From assembly GCA_000149265.1 (NCBI GenBank), contig CH001474.1, forward strand, positions 56,627 to 120,626: a stretch of 64,000 nt of DNA. Direction: 5' to 3'. This document shows positions 54,995 through 64,000 of this stretch, piece after piece (position 1 is the first letter of the stretch; each line of letters starts with the position of its first letter). Source of the DNA: Ciona savignyi (lineage: Eukaryota; Chordata; Ascidiacea; Phlebobranchia; Cionidae). Under the pieces are notes generated by a model, which searched no databases, was not told where the DNA came from, and saw only the letters and a list, made by a program, of their open reading frames with translations. Made by a program: the position numbers and the translations under genes.

Positions 54995-55529
54995 GACGCA
55001 CAGAAACGTTATTTCTGTGTAGCAGCAATACTTACTGTCGCAAGATATGGCAGAGAACGACGTAGGCTTACAGACAAGACAGGCCGTTGCACTGAAACTA
55101 CCAACATTTTAGACGAGACAACCAAGAGTTTGGTTTCAGCAAACGAAGCTCAGTTCGCCTTAAGAAACATTGTGTCAAACCAAACAAAGTGCTTTTACGT
55201 TGTTTCCTCTCTGGATCAAGATATACATCTTCACGACTGATTCTGATACAGCTTCACGACTGATCTGTTGATGCTCCCGCCGAATAATGACAAGTATGTG
55301 GCAATTAAACAACGACTACTCAATACTTGAAAGGGCCGCTAGACTACTTAATTTGTCTGAGTTGGGTGACAGTAAGCCCTCTGCGCTTATGGTTGAGATG
55401 CTATCGTTACTAGGTGGACATGGATTCTGTATGTTTAAAGGAACACATTTTTTGCAACGGATGCCGGAAGACAATTGCATCTCCCTGTCCAAAGTTAAGA
55501 GTGATGATCCTCGACAGCTAGCGCTTTAG
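54995..55529 (+). pseudogene. Gypsy E Gag
   Basis: An in-frame ATG at about 55,047 starts a MAENDVGLQTRQAVALKLP-type opening. The 54,968-55,240 frame adds EAQFALRNIVSNQTKCFYVV and SSLDQD, and the 55,287-55,529 frame adds LERAARLLNLSELGDSKPSA, MVEMLSLLGGHG and HFLQRMPEDN. This is the widespread gypsy Gag type of marine invertebrates and parasites (FYVVSSLDQ, LGD.KPS.L..+M..L). Frame changes near 55,130 and 55,240 break it. No zinc knuckle is visible before the protease. Confidence 0.8.
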
Positions 55530-55714
55530 GCAAGCCCGTCTTTGGATGGCGAAGCTACATGGTTCTAATAGAGGCATTGTATGTTGAAAAAGTTGTTACG
55601 TCTCGCCCTGATACCCGTTACAACAGTGAAACCAAGACAGACCCAGTAAAAAATGAAACAGTTTGTTTTTTTTCATTATCGCTTTGGAGAAAAGACCTGC
55701 CGTTGTAAAGCAAT

Positions 55715-56340
55715 TTGCTCGTACCAGGAAAACGACAACGCCGGTCGTCATTAATGGATGTGGCTTCCGGCAGTCCATCCAGCCTGTTTGTTGTTTATAA
55801 TTGTGCATCTTGCCAAGACTTTCTGGTTGACACGGGTGCAGAGGTTAGTGTGTTACCGCCGATGGCACAAGATCGCCGTTTTAAGCCACCGGGACAAACA
55901 AACTCTTCTTGCGGAGAATATCAGCGCAATAAAGACAAACGGATGGAAGACGGTGCATTTAGATTTTGCTGCCGGTAAGTTTGCATGGAAATTTGTGTTG
56001 GTCGACGTATCGCGTCCATTACTTGGTGCGGATTTCCTTCGTGCTCATGCATTAATAGCAGACTTGCATGGACACCTTTTCAGCGAGAGGTCGTCTACTA
56101 GGATTCCCCTTAACAAAGCTTCAATACTTAACATCATAGCCGTAACGGAAAATAAGTACTCGCAGCTGTTGGGAGAATTTCCCACCATTACAACTCCACA
56201 TTTCTGTCAAGCAAGACCCCCGCACATGGTGTTATCGCAACCAAAGGACGCTCAGTTCATTCTCCAGCCCTTCGTTTGTCACCTGAGAAACTTATGCTGG
56301 CAAAAAGAGAATTTCTGAATATGGAAGAACTCGGAATCAT
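55715..56340 (+). pseudogene. Gypsy E protease and start of RT
   Basis: The segment encodes SGSPSSLFVVYNCASCQDFL and VDTGAEVSVLPP, where DTGA is the aspartic protease active site. A later frame has KFAWKFVLVDVSRPLLGADF and LRAHALIADLHGHLF, the protease C-terminal flap region. The RT entry (near 56,270-56,340) reads LSPEKLMLAKREFLNMEELG after a frame change. Confidence 0.82.
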
Positions 56341-57110
56341 TCGACGTTATTTAAGCCCCTGGGCATCAATCAATCACCTTTACAGGTATTCGATTCCCCA
56401 TATACATGATTTTTCTGCTCGTCTAGCACGGGGGTTCTTAAACTTGGGGACGTGAAAGCTTCCCAAGGGGGGCGCGAGCATGACAGACAGTGACATATTG
56501 ATGAAGTGGATGTTTAAGAACCACTGGTCTAGCAGGTTCCAAATTTTTTTCTAAAATTGATTTAGTCAGAGGGTACCATCAGGTCCCAGTCGCTGTGGAA
56601 GATATTCCAAAAACTGCAGTAATCACTCCGTTCGGATTGTTCGAGTTCCTCCGCATGCCTTTTGGTTTGAAAAACGCTTCCCAAACGTTCCAGCGGCTAA
56701 TCGACACTGTGTGAAATCTCTTAAATTCACTTTTGTTTTATAGAGCCACACTACACTCTGCGTTCCAGAGTGCCAAGACAGCCCTTGCCAAGGCCACTCT
56801 GCTTCACCACCCACTTACTAATGCAACAACTGCAATTACCGTTGATGCTTCAGGGACAGCTATTGGTGAGGCCCTTAAACAGTGGATTGATGGTACATGG
56901 AAAAGCCAATTGCATTTTCAGCCGACACCTTAGGACGGCAGAACTAAAATACAGTGCTTTTGACAGCGAGCTCCTCGCACTGTACTCCTCAATACGACAT
57001 TTTAGATATTTTCTTGAAGGAAGAGTATCTGTTGCTTACACTGATCATCAGCCATTAACTTTCGCCTTTACGAAAGTTTCGGAACCGTGGTCCGCCCCCG
57101 CCAACAACGG
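56340..57110 (+). pseudogene. Gypsy E RT and RNase H, interrupted and partly deleted
   Basis: RT reads IIRRYLSPWAS, then IPHIHDFSARLA up to the MITE at 56,429. After it come KFFSKIDLVRGYHQVPVAVE with the first Asp, and PFGLFEFLRMPFGLKNASQT. The frame ends at LIDTV (about 56,712). The catalytic YxDD box and the connection are deleted. RNase H follows with AITVDASGTAIGEAL (Asp), AELKYSAFDSELLALYSSIR (Glu) and FLEGRVSVAYTDHQPLTFAF (Asp). Confidence 0.85.
56429..56526. mobile_element. 98-bp hAT-type MITE in gypsy E RT
   Basis: The insert is flanked by perfect 8-bp duplications GTCTAGCA (56421-56428 and 56527-56534). Its ends GGGGTTCTTAAAC and GTTTAAGAACC are inverted repeats of the hAT type. Removing it and one duplication restores continuity between the two RT segments on either side. 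Confidence 0.88.
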
Positions 57111-58140
57111 CACCTCAGTTACATATCGGAATTTACAACGGATGTCCGGCACATCCCCGGTCATTTCAAACCACGATCCAAACAGTCCTTTGCGATATGG
57201 ATTTTATTTTCATGGCAGCGGACGGGGCACCCCCGACCTTTAGTACCATTATCATGGCGCAAGAGGGTTTTCAACCTGATTCACGGTTTGTCGCACCCCT
57301 CTATTCACTCGACTCGCAAACTCGTGGCAGCGAAATTTGTCTGGCTTGGAATTCAAAAACAAGTTGGAGAGTGGGCAAAGCAATGCATCCGTTGTCAAAA
57401 ACCGAAAATCCAACAACATGTAAAGGTCAGCGTTATCAGAATATCACCCCACAAATGAACGTTTCCAAAGCCTCGATTTGGACATTGTTGGCCTGTTACC
57501 TTTGTCTCAAGGGGAAACTTATTGGCTGAAAATCGTGGACTAGTTCACTAGATGTTCTCCAACTACTGTGAACTAACTGTGTGGGAGTTTTTTTTATCCC
57601 ACTGGGTGGACTAGGTTTCGTGTACCTTCTCACTTAACAACTGATCGGGGCACTTCAGAGTTCTTTCTAATCTGCTTTCTACGAGACACTGGGAGTAAAG
57701 CTTCATCGCACGACGAGCTATCATACTCAAGCAAATGGTTTAGTTGAGAGGTTTCACCGACATTTAAAGAGCGCACTCATGGCTCGGCTGGTCAATTCGA
57801 ACTGGGTTGATTGATGCCCTACCGTGGGTGCTCTTGGGAATCCGCAAAGCACCCAAGGAGGACTTGAAGTGCTCTTCAGCGGAGTTTGTATATGGCTCAC
57901 CACTAACGGTACCAGGTGATTTTATTCAGCATACAAATGATGCCTGCCCCCACAGTTGTCCTGCAGAAACTACGTGAGCAAATCCGACAGTTCAGTCCAG
58001 CTCCAATGTCCCGACATGCCCTCATCACCTCATCAGTTCCACCAGTTTTCAGCTCCCATTTGTGTTTATTTGAAAGAACTTTTCACCGCCCGCCTTTAAC
58101 ACCGCCATACGAATGTCCATATAAAGTCCTTCAGTCGTAA
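57110..58140 (+). pseudogene. Gypsy E integrase
   Basis: VRHIPGHF precedes a gap, then VPLSWRKRVFNLIHGLSHPS and WLGIQKQVGEWAKQCIRCQK give the HHCC zinc region. A DIVGLLPLSQGETYWLKIVD-like stretch with Asp is at about 57,480-57,540, LTTDRGTSEFF with Asp at about 57,635-57,670, and SYHTQANGLVERFHRHLKSA with Glu at 57,720-57,775. A C-terminal region runs to about 58,250. Several stops and frameshifts occur, including in the core, so it is inactive. Confidence 0.85.
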
Positions 58141-58364
58141 TCAAAAACGTTTAAGCTGGATATTGGAGGTCGAGAAGAGATTGTTTCAATCGATCGGCTT
58201 AAACCGTCGCACCTTAACCTTACTTACTCAACCTGTTCAGGTGGCAATACCGCGGAAAAGGGGAAGAAGACCTACACGAAGTGTTACAAATTATTCGTAA
58301 TGAACATTCTCCGTTTCTAGGGGGGGGGGGCGGACCTATGGCGTCATGTGATATACATGACAAG

Positions 58365-58500
58365 TTGTCACGACGAGTTGCCTTTTTTCCTATGTTTACT
58401 GTGTCGTTCGTTTCTCTTGTCATTAACTTTATATCGCCGACCAGTGAACAACTCTTGTGTTTGTCGCCGAAAGTGTTTTGCGTCAGTTGCCGGCGCTACA
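58365..58500 (+). repeat. 3' LTR of gypsy E
   Basis: Starts about TGTCACGACGAGTTGCC, ends TTGCCGGCGCTACA. The last 95 bases share with 54,912-54,981 the blocks TTCTCTTGTCATTAACTTTA and GCCGGCGCTACA, but this copy has an extra segment (TTTGTCGCCGAAAGTGTTTT). There is no A-rich polyadenylation signal that I can be sure of. Confidence 0.65.
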
Positions 58501-58509
58501 GCAGGCAGG

Positions 58510-59223
58510 TAGGTCCAATTAAAAAAATTGGGACACATATTGTTTTTGTCCGTTTATTTATTTTCTTTTTTTTTCGTCAAACGCTTGACAGGCATGGCAT
58601 GTCGCCCCGACATCTACCAGAAGGAAAAATTGAATCGCAATAAGACTTTGCCATTTGTTAGACAACATGGTCTAGATAAGCAGAAACCAAAGTTTTGGGA
58701 AATAAAACCAGGGTAATTCCACTGGGACGTCAAAAACCAAAATGGTATTTTTTTTAAATTAGCTTTTTTGGGGATACTAGCGCTTGAACGGCATCTCTCC
58801 AATTTGAATCAGATTTGGTGAAATGTAAGTATTAACTAACACTTAGAAGAAAAAAAATTACCCAGGGAAATACACTAAAAAATAAGATTTTGTTCTCTCA
58901 AATTATGATTGTTTATTAAGTAAACCCTTGGGGAATTCCCCGAGGCCATGAAAAACTAAATCGGTTTGTTTTTCGAATTTAGATTCATTTCACTGCAGCT
59001 CTTGTTTTAATTTAAAACATCGTAAATATAATACGATTATTTTTTTAAACTACACATGGAAGAAGGGAAGTTTGGTTTGATAACTCTGTGACCCATTTGT
59101 TTATGCACACAGGGTCAAGTATGTAGTTTGTTTCTCCAAGCATAAACGCATGGACGCATGAGTCCCATAGTTAACCAATCAAACTTATTTTCTATGTGTA
59201 GTTAAAAATCAAGAATAAACGTC
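58510..59223. repeat. Foldback-family repeat, adjoining copy
   Basis: It begins AATTGGGACACATATTGTTT and continues with GACAGGCATGGCATGTCGCC, CATCTACCAGAAGGA and ACAACATGGTCTAGATA. All recur, inverted, at 60,415-60,200. The second half (59,035-59,215) is a palindrome: ACTACACATGGAAG...GTTTGGTTTGATAACT against AGTTAACCAATCAAAC...CTATGTGTAGTT, with centre near 59,125. Confidence 0.7.
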
Positions 59224-60442
59224 TTATTATGGGTCCCATTTGAAAAAAATGGGACACATATTGTTTTTGTCCGTTTTTTTTCTTTTTTTTTTCTTCTGTA
59301 GCATATCGTATACAAATATTAGATTATATTATTCCATGTTAAAAATATTTTTATGTTTTAAACGTCGTTTTTTTTGATGTTTTTCTCACGTGTTTTATTA
59401 TTTTTTACGTAATTATCACCTTGTACGGCCCTTTGTACTTTATCTGGTTTAAATCATTAACATAGTTTCCCCACCTAATTCCCCACAGTTAGTCAAACGT
59501 GCAGATGTGAAACGTCTCGCACGTAAACTTATCGCACCTTTTAAATTCCCTATATAATCTGGAAATTTGAATAGTATAATATAACCTACCTCAACCAACA
59601 ACCTAAGTAACTTGCGCCAGACTATATAATTCGCATTTAGAATAAGTAACCTGCATCACAAGTATTTAAAGACGTAAAATACAATTATACTGAACAAGGA
59701 ATCAGATTTTGGAATTGAGAAGAGATTAAGCAACGAAGAAATATTGGTCACTATAATTATTAGTGTGCGTTCTGTGGAGAATAGACTTTCCGCTGCGCAG
59801 CTCGCGAGAGACCGTTAGGCAGCCAGCCTAAACAAGCTCAGCTAACGCCTCGGTCAGTTAAACTACACAAAGCAAGCGCGAGCCCATACTTCGTCAAACG
59901 CTTGGTCAAGGAATATTGGAATCGCAATAAAACTTGGTGATCTGTTAAACAACATGGTCTAGATATGCAGAAACCAAAATTTTGGGTGATAAATCCAAGG
60001 GAATTCCCCTGGTACGTTAAAAACCAAAACGGTATTTTTTGTCTAAAATATTAGATTTTTTGGGGATAGCGCTTGAACGGCTGCTCCAATCTGATTTAGA
60101 TTTGGGAAAATGTAAGTGCATTAGTCACTAATTTAACACTTAGAAAAAAAAAAAAAATTATCCAGGGAAATACCCTAAAAAAAGATTTTGTTCTCAAATC
60201 ATGATTGTGACAGGCATGGCATGACACCCTGACATTTACCAGAAGGAATAATGGAATATTCCCGTAGATTTATCACCCACAATTTTTCTGCTGCGTATTT
60301 AGACCATGTTGTCTAACGAATAACGGCTTTTATCAAGATTCCATCATTCCTTCTGGTAGATGTCGGTGCGACATGCCATGCCAGTCAAACCTTTGACGAA
60401 AAAATGTGTCCCATTTTTCCAAATGGGACGGACCCATAATAA
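59224..60442. mobile_element. Foldback DNA element with TTATTATGGGTCC ends
   Basis: The left end TTATTATGGGTCC (59224-59236) and the right end GGACCCATAATAA (60430-60442) are exact inverted repeats, and similarity continues inward (ATGGGACACAT on both sides). No transposase is encoded. The left interior (about 59,380-59,820) matches, inverted, the upstream region and first coding bases of the gene at 62,760-61,701. This copy may therefore be an internally deleted derivative of a larger autonomous element. Confidence 0.7.
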
Positions 60443-60449
60443 ATATAAT

Positions 60450-60645
60450 AATATTATTATAAAATATACCAAATACTGCCAATTTAATCACTTAGTAAAG
60501 TAAGTACCTTTACTGTTAAATTTCTTGCCATCCCTATTCTCTTATTCATCGCAACATTCCAACGCTACAACAACATCATTGCTTCATCACACCAACCTTG
60601 ATTATCGATCCTGTATATAAAATTGTATATATGTGTGTTGTTTCA
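60450..60645 (+). repeat. Dispersed 3'-tail repeat (copy 3, diverged)
   Basis: Shares ATTATTATAAAATATA, GTACCTTTAC, and an ATCATTGCTTC block with copies at 51,560 and 52,400. More diverged than those two. Confidence 0.45.
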
Positions 60646-60837
60646 TAAGACGTCCAATAAAAAAAGTTCTATATTTTGGAAAGCCATAATATTTACCTTC
60701 GCCATGATTGGGATTATTACGAACAGACAATTATCAAAATACCTGGCTGTAGTTGACATTAATTAAGCTGAAATCACCTAAGTTTTAAGTGACCATACTT
60801 AGTGTTTCACATGTAGCGGGGCTACTTATTCATACAT

Positions 60838-60905
60838 GGGCAACCTTTTGTCACTGGGGGCCAAAATGTGCATTTGAAACTTGACTGAGGGCCGGAGCCG
60901 TAATT
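60838..60905. repeat. hAT terminal fragment
   Basis: TGGGCAACCTTTTGTCACTG and GGGGGCCAAAATG match the style of hAT ends, including TGGGCAACC of the element at 15,429. No opposite terminus is visible. Confidence 0.4.
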
Positions 60906-60952
60906 GTGATTTTAAGTGTAAGTTAGGTACATATCTTTTTGGGTTTGGATTG

Positions 60953-61163
60953 TATTGTCCGGCTAACCGTTAAGTGCGTCGCCTGGTCGCTAGCTAGTTG
61001 GTTGTGTGTCCTTGGGCAAGGCACTTTACGGACATTGCCTGAACCCAGCGGATTAATAATGGGTTCTACCAAATTGAAGGAACGTGTGTCTATCATATAC
61101 AACACACAGCAATAGCTCCGGTAACCCGACGATGGGCGCGAGGTGATATGACTATTGCCCGCC
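60953..61163 (+). repeat. SINE copy C, lacking the 3' tail
   Basis: GTCCGGCTAACCGTTAAGTG, GTCCTTGGGCAAGGCAC, CCTGAACCCAGCGGATTAAT and GTAACCCGACGATGGGCGCG occur in family order. The tail stops after TGACTATTGCCCG. Confidence 0.78.
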
Positions 61164-61377
61164 AGTATGGAAAGTACGGCAGCTGCACACTCGAGTTTTT
61201 ATTTCCCGGATTTTTTTGCACACTTGGGTAATTTCTAATTTTAAAGGGTACATATACGTCATACCAATAAATCTAAGTAAATATGCTGTTCTTCACGTAG
61301 ATGTAGTCATATTATATCTCATAACGGCCATTTGTATCCACAGGACAGCCTTTTTCTTTTTGTCATGGTTTGCCCGT

Positions 61378-61465
61378 TAATATATCAACGTAGTGTCCCT
61401 TAATGAACATTAAGGAACACTATATCAACGTAACTCTCTATTAAGGAACACTATATCAACGTAAC
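61378..61465. repeat. Short inverted and tandem repeat cluster
   Basis: ATATCAACGTA occurs three times, and TTAAGGAACACTATATCAAC twice in tandem. GTGTCCCTTAATG and its near-complement CATTAAGGAACAC face each other around AA, giving a hairpin. Confidence 0.75.
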
Positions 61466-61700
61466 TAGAAATGTTTGTGTAGAGATCGTACCCAATGACT
61501 ACCGTTTATGTAGGAAAAGTAAGTTAAATTGTGTAACTAAACCCTTACCCGGCCTAATTATTTTTTTAATATTAATACCAGGATGTAACCGAGAGAGTAA
61601 ACAATGACAAGTATTTTAATATTTTCATAAACTTTTAATTGCTTCTTCACACAACAACAAACAAAAATGAACTACAACCATCGGATCACACCAAATGTGG

Positions 61701-62237
61701 TCATCGCAACTCTTCGGATTTAATTCGGCTAACGACTTTGCTTACGCCAAATCGCGAACACGCTCTTCCTCTTTCGTCTGTAAAGACAGGTAGTCGATGC
61801 TTCAGGAGGCCACATTTCATATCACCTTTAGTGTAAATCTGTGCAATTGCTTCCATGGTCTGTGGGGAAGCTATGGGGTGTGGGATGCACCAATCTACAA
61901 TTGCATGCTGAACTAATACATCATTGGATTGGCGACCACTCATTTGGTGAGATTTTATTAAACTATAAAAACTTTCCACTATTGCCTCGCATCCACTGCC
62001 CGCCATCGCAATATCGATACAGATGGACATCTCTTGACCAAGCGAATTTATGACATCTGCGTTTGTATACATGGCAGACCACATTTTGTGTTCATTTAGA
62101 CGAGCTATCACCTCAGCCCCTGACAAAAATTTGAGTATGAAATATTTTTCAAGAGTGGTGGGCCTACCTGTCGTTTCCCCAATTGATATCAGTTGCTCCG
62201 TTTTAAAGTTCTCTATGCCCATTTCCTCCGAATCCAC
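61701..62237 (-). CDS. Unrecognised protein, 178 codons, probably part of an element gene
   Basis: Starting MDSEEMGIENFKTEQLISIG, the frame contains RPTTLEKYFILKFLSGAEVI, NADVINSLGQEMSICIDIAM and AGSGCEAIVESFYSLIKSHQ. The C-terminal half has NDVLVQHAIVDWCIPHP, AQIYTKGDMKCGLLKHRLPV and SRFGVSKVVSRIK. It is uninterrupted and coding-like. The pattern (conserved Trp/Cys-Pro-His-Pro, DIA.A.SGCEA..E.FYS) feels like C-terminal regions of transposon-derived proteins in marine invertebrates, but I cannot name a family. Upstream bases (62,300-62,240) encode a VESRLFAAQLARDRQLLK-type peptide with a stop, and the same peptide is encoded near 59,773-59,815 in the foldback element. The family is therefore repeated, and a 5' exon is likely. 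Confidence 0.5.
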   Translation of the reverse strand: MDSEEMGIENFKTEQLISIGETTGRPTTLEKYFILKFLSGAEVIARLNEHKMWSAMYTNADVINSLGQEMSICIDIAMAGSGCEAIVESFYSLIKSHQMSGRQSNDVLVQHAIVDWCIPHPIASPQTMEAIAQIYTKGDMKCGLLKHRLPVFTDERGRACSRFGVSKVVSRIKSEELR

Positions 62238-62760
62238 AAATAGATCACTTGAGCAGTTGCCGGTCTCTGGCGAGCTGCGCAGCGAAAAGTCTACTTTCCA
62301 CAGATAGCCGAATAACTATTGTAGTAGCCAATATTTTCTTCGTTGCTTTATTGTCTTTTCTCAAATCTAAAATCTGATTCCTTGCTCAGTAAAAACTGTA
62401 TTTTCCGTCTTCAAATAGCCTACTCGTGATGCAGGTTATTATACTTATTTTAAATGCGAGTTATATAGTCTGGCTCAAGTTACTTAGGTTAATGTAAGTT
62501 ATATTTTTTTACTATTCACATTTTTCAGAATATATAGGGCATTATACGAGGTCCGAAGTTTCACATCTGCATGTTTTACTAACTGTGGGATTTTTTTGGA
62601 AACTATGTTAACGATTTAAACAGTGGAAATACAAAGGAAAGTACAAGGTGATAATTACGCAAAGAGTAATAAACCACGTGAGGGGTGTCAAACACTAAAA
62701 AAAGACTCAAACACCAAAAATTAAAACATATAGTATATTAGACATAAAATAAATTAAAAC
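62238..62760 (-). repeat. 5' region of the unrecognised gene, inverted duplicate of 59,380-59,820
   Basis: Read on the minus strand, blocks such as GTAATTATCACCTTGTAC, CAGATGTGAAAC, AGCCAGACTATATAACTCGC, CAAGGAATCAGATTTT and CTGCGCAGCTCGCCAGAGAC recur in the same order on the plus strand at 59,400-59,815. Small indels are scattered, including inside the peptide-coding part. Confidence 0.75.
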
Positions 62761-62860
62761 TTATATTTATAAGAGATGCTTTAAAGTGTATTGTACTATG
62801 GATTCCAATGGACGCGTTTGAAAATCCTATGCAAATCCGGTTTAGCCGTTCAAGCAAGGG

Positions 62861-63150
62861 TCAACCGGATAGTCTGGCGGTTAAGTGCGACTCCTTTCAT
62901 CCAAAAGGTTGTAGGATTAAAACTGGTCTAGAGACTCGGTTGTGACCTTGGGCAAGGCACTTAACGGACTTTGCTTTAACCCATCAAATTAATGGGTTCT
63001 ACCAAATTAAAGAAACGTGTCTATCATACACAACACACTGAAACAGCTCCAGTAACCCGACGATGGACGCGAGGTATTCTGACGATAGCCGGTGTGTTAA
63101 CCCCCTTGGTTTTCCTATTCATGGAGATAAACATGAATATCCTATCCTAA
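62861..63150 (+). repeat. tRNA-derived SINE, full length (copy D)
   Basis: The head GGATAGTCTGGCGGTTAAGT and AAAGGTTGTAGGATTAAAAC resemble A and B boxes. The body has CCTTGGGCAAGGCACTTAAC and TTAATGGGTTCTACCAAATT. The tail has TTGGTTTTCCTATTCATGG and GAATATCCTATCCTAA at the end. It is the best-preserved copy in the window. Confidence 0.85.
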
Positions 63151-63167
63151 ATTGACGTAGGAGGGGG

Positions 63168-63192
63168 AATAGGATAGGATATTCATCTTGTA
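63168..63192 (-). repeat. SINE tail fragment, inverted
   Basis: AATAGGATAGGATATTCATC is the complement of the SINE 3' end and sits about 18 bases after the end of copy D, so the two tails face each other. Confidence 0.6.
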
Positions 63193-63555
63193 ATGCTTGT
63201 TGCATTGTGCGCGAATAAATTGATACGATCCCGCAATATGATGTTTGTGACGTACCACGTCATAGGGTAACAAACAACACCAAAGCATACTTGATGCAAG
63301 TGTTTATGTTTTCCACGTCTATTTCAGGCGTGTCATGCTTGCAAATTACATAAAAATCCTATAATTTCCAACAAATCTGTGAACCTACCTCTGGACTCCG
63401 GGTAATTTACTGTCGTCAGCTGACGGATACCATAGATTTAGGAAAGAACATAGAATAATATGTTTGTTTAAGATTTTGCCAAAACGGTAATAAAAAGGAG
63501 AGAAAATTTGATTATTTTTATTCATATTTTGTGTAAAATAAATATATGTTTTAAA
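63193..63555. other. Spacer with no recognised feature
   Basis: AT-rich. No coding, terminal repeat or RNA gene that I can support. Confidence 0.3.
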
Positions 63556-63559
63556 TAAT

Positions 63560-63640
63560 TGTGTGCACACTTCAAGTGTGCACTCTTGGACGTTTGCACA
63601 CTGCACACTTCAATATTTGGGTGCGTGCACACTCGAGATC
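63560..63640. repeat. GTGCAC-rich palindromic cluster
   Basis: GTGTGCACAC, AAGTGTGCACTC, TTGCACACTGCACAC and GCGTGCACACTC occur within 80 bases. Several are self-complementary around TGCA. Confidence 0.6.
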
Positions 63641-63661
63641 TCGGCGAAAATTGCCATACTT

Positions 63662-63738
63662 TCCATACCGGATTGCCCGTGTGTTATAACCCCCTTGGTT
63701 TTCCCATTCACGGGGATAAAGATGAATATCCTATCCTA
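63662..63738 (+). repeat. SINE 3' tail (copy E)
   Basis: GATTGCCCGTGTGTTATAAC, CCCTTGGTTTTCCCATTCAC, GGGGATAAAGATGAATATCC and TATCCTAT reproduce the family tail. Head and body are missing. Confidence 0.75.
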
Positions 63739-64000
63739 TTTATGTAATGTAATGCTTTTGGTTTTGTTTGTAAGCTTTCCACTTTATGTGTCACTTTGCA
63801 CTTATCTATGGTCACTTTGTACGTAAGTTGCACCTCTTCAGGCGTTCTTGCCGTTTCCATCCGCACACACGGTTTATCAATTGTCGGCACTAATTGTTTT
63901 TCGAGCTCTTACCGTTGTCCGGCCTAAACGATTGTGTCCGGGCAGTTCTCGTTGTACCTTCCAACAAGTGCACAGTATTTTCCTTCCTTGAGATTTGAGT
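63739..64000. other. Right edge, no recognised feature
   Basis: The short open frames here show no known domain. Continuation beyond the window is unknown. Confidence 0.3.

Larger units (their letters stand above)
54912..58500 (+). mobile_element. Ty3/gypsy retrotransposon E, with LTR remnants at both ends
   Basis: The 5' LTR remnant ends at 54,981 and the 3' LTR ends at 58,500. Both share TTCGTTTCTCTTGTCATTAACTTTA and the end GTTGCCGGCGCTACA. The primer site TTGGTGACCCCGACGCACAG follows the 5' LTR. Gag, protease, RT, RNase H and integrase follow in order, with frame breaks and a 98-bp MITE in RT. A G-run (58,320-58,333) is the probable polypurine tract. Only the last 70 bases of the 5' LTR match, so its left part has been replaced or lost. 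Confidence 0.85.

Noticed and set aside
61639-62053. Plus-strand ORFs over the unknown gene
   Set aside because: They are antisense shadows. The minus-strand frame is longer and has a coherent protein-like pattern.
1-64000. Trans-splicing leader gene of a tunicate (ATTCTATTTGAATAAG as I recall it)
   Set aside because: The exact 16-mer was not found by eye on the given strand. Only partial ATTCTATTT matches occur (near 31,475).
1-64000. Conserved host protein-coding gene
   Set aside because: Every recognisable coding block belongs to a transposable-element family. The unassigned ones (61,701-62,237; 10,970-12,960; 1,711-2,244) cannot be shown to be host genes.

Overview
The window is AT-rich eukaryotic DNA made almost entirely of transposable elements. 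I found no intact, conserved host gene. Its tRNA-derived SINEs share a CTTGGGCAAGGCACTTA box and a tail ending in GAATATCCTATCCTA. With short GT-AG introns and this mix of elements, they suggest a marine invertebrate. A tunicate of the Ciona type is my best guess, from memory of that tail and not proven here. There are no bacterial operons, CRISPR arrays or ribosome-binding-site architecture.

Left third (1-28,140). The first 1.4 kb holds three exons of a DUF4806-type gene. SINE copies, a minisatellite and a Ty3/gypsy RT scrap follow. A complete PIF/Harbinger element lies at 6,193-10,301, with 16-bp terminal inverted repeats (TIRs) and TTA target duplications. It carries a broken transposase and a MADF-type accessory gene, and a pogo-type MITE is inserted into its right-hand target duplication. 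At 13,385-19,760 a pogo element is split by a hAT element (15,429-18,895), which is itself split by a small hAT-like MITE (18,321-18,799). The hAT transposase (674 codons) is the best-preserved gene in the window. From about 19,900 to 25,270 there are decayed ISL2EU-type modules (DDE transposase plus YqaJ nuclease with PHD finger), apparently two copies in mirror orientation. A young, short LTR element (25,436-26,980) and a piggyBac fragment come next.

Middle (28,140-50,000). This is a stack of Ty3/gypsy remnants on both strands. They are broken by a second Harbinger-like element (29,145-31,397) that carries MADF-type coding only. A large CMC/EnSpm-type transposon (about 34,412-40,960) has a TNP2-like transposase, a DUF4806-like C-terminus and a 51-bp satellite at its left end. 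A 5'-truncated hAT gene lies at 44,800-46,268.

Right third (50,000-64,000). A LINE 3' end, an ORF1-like scrap, SINEs and another gypsy element (54,912-58,500) lead into a foldback element (59,224-60,442). The left arm of that element matches, in inverted orientation, the 5' region of an unrecognised gene at 62,760-61,701.

The elements do not form a pathway. What links them is insertion order, which exact target-site duplications allow one to read. A separate oddity is the palindrome TACCGGTA, which I count 17 times between 888 and 37,763 and not at all afterwards.
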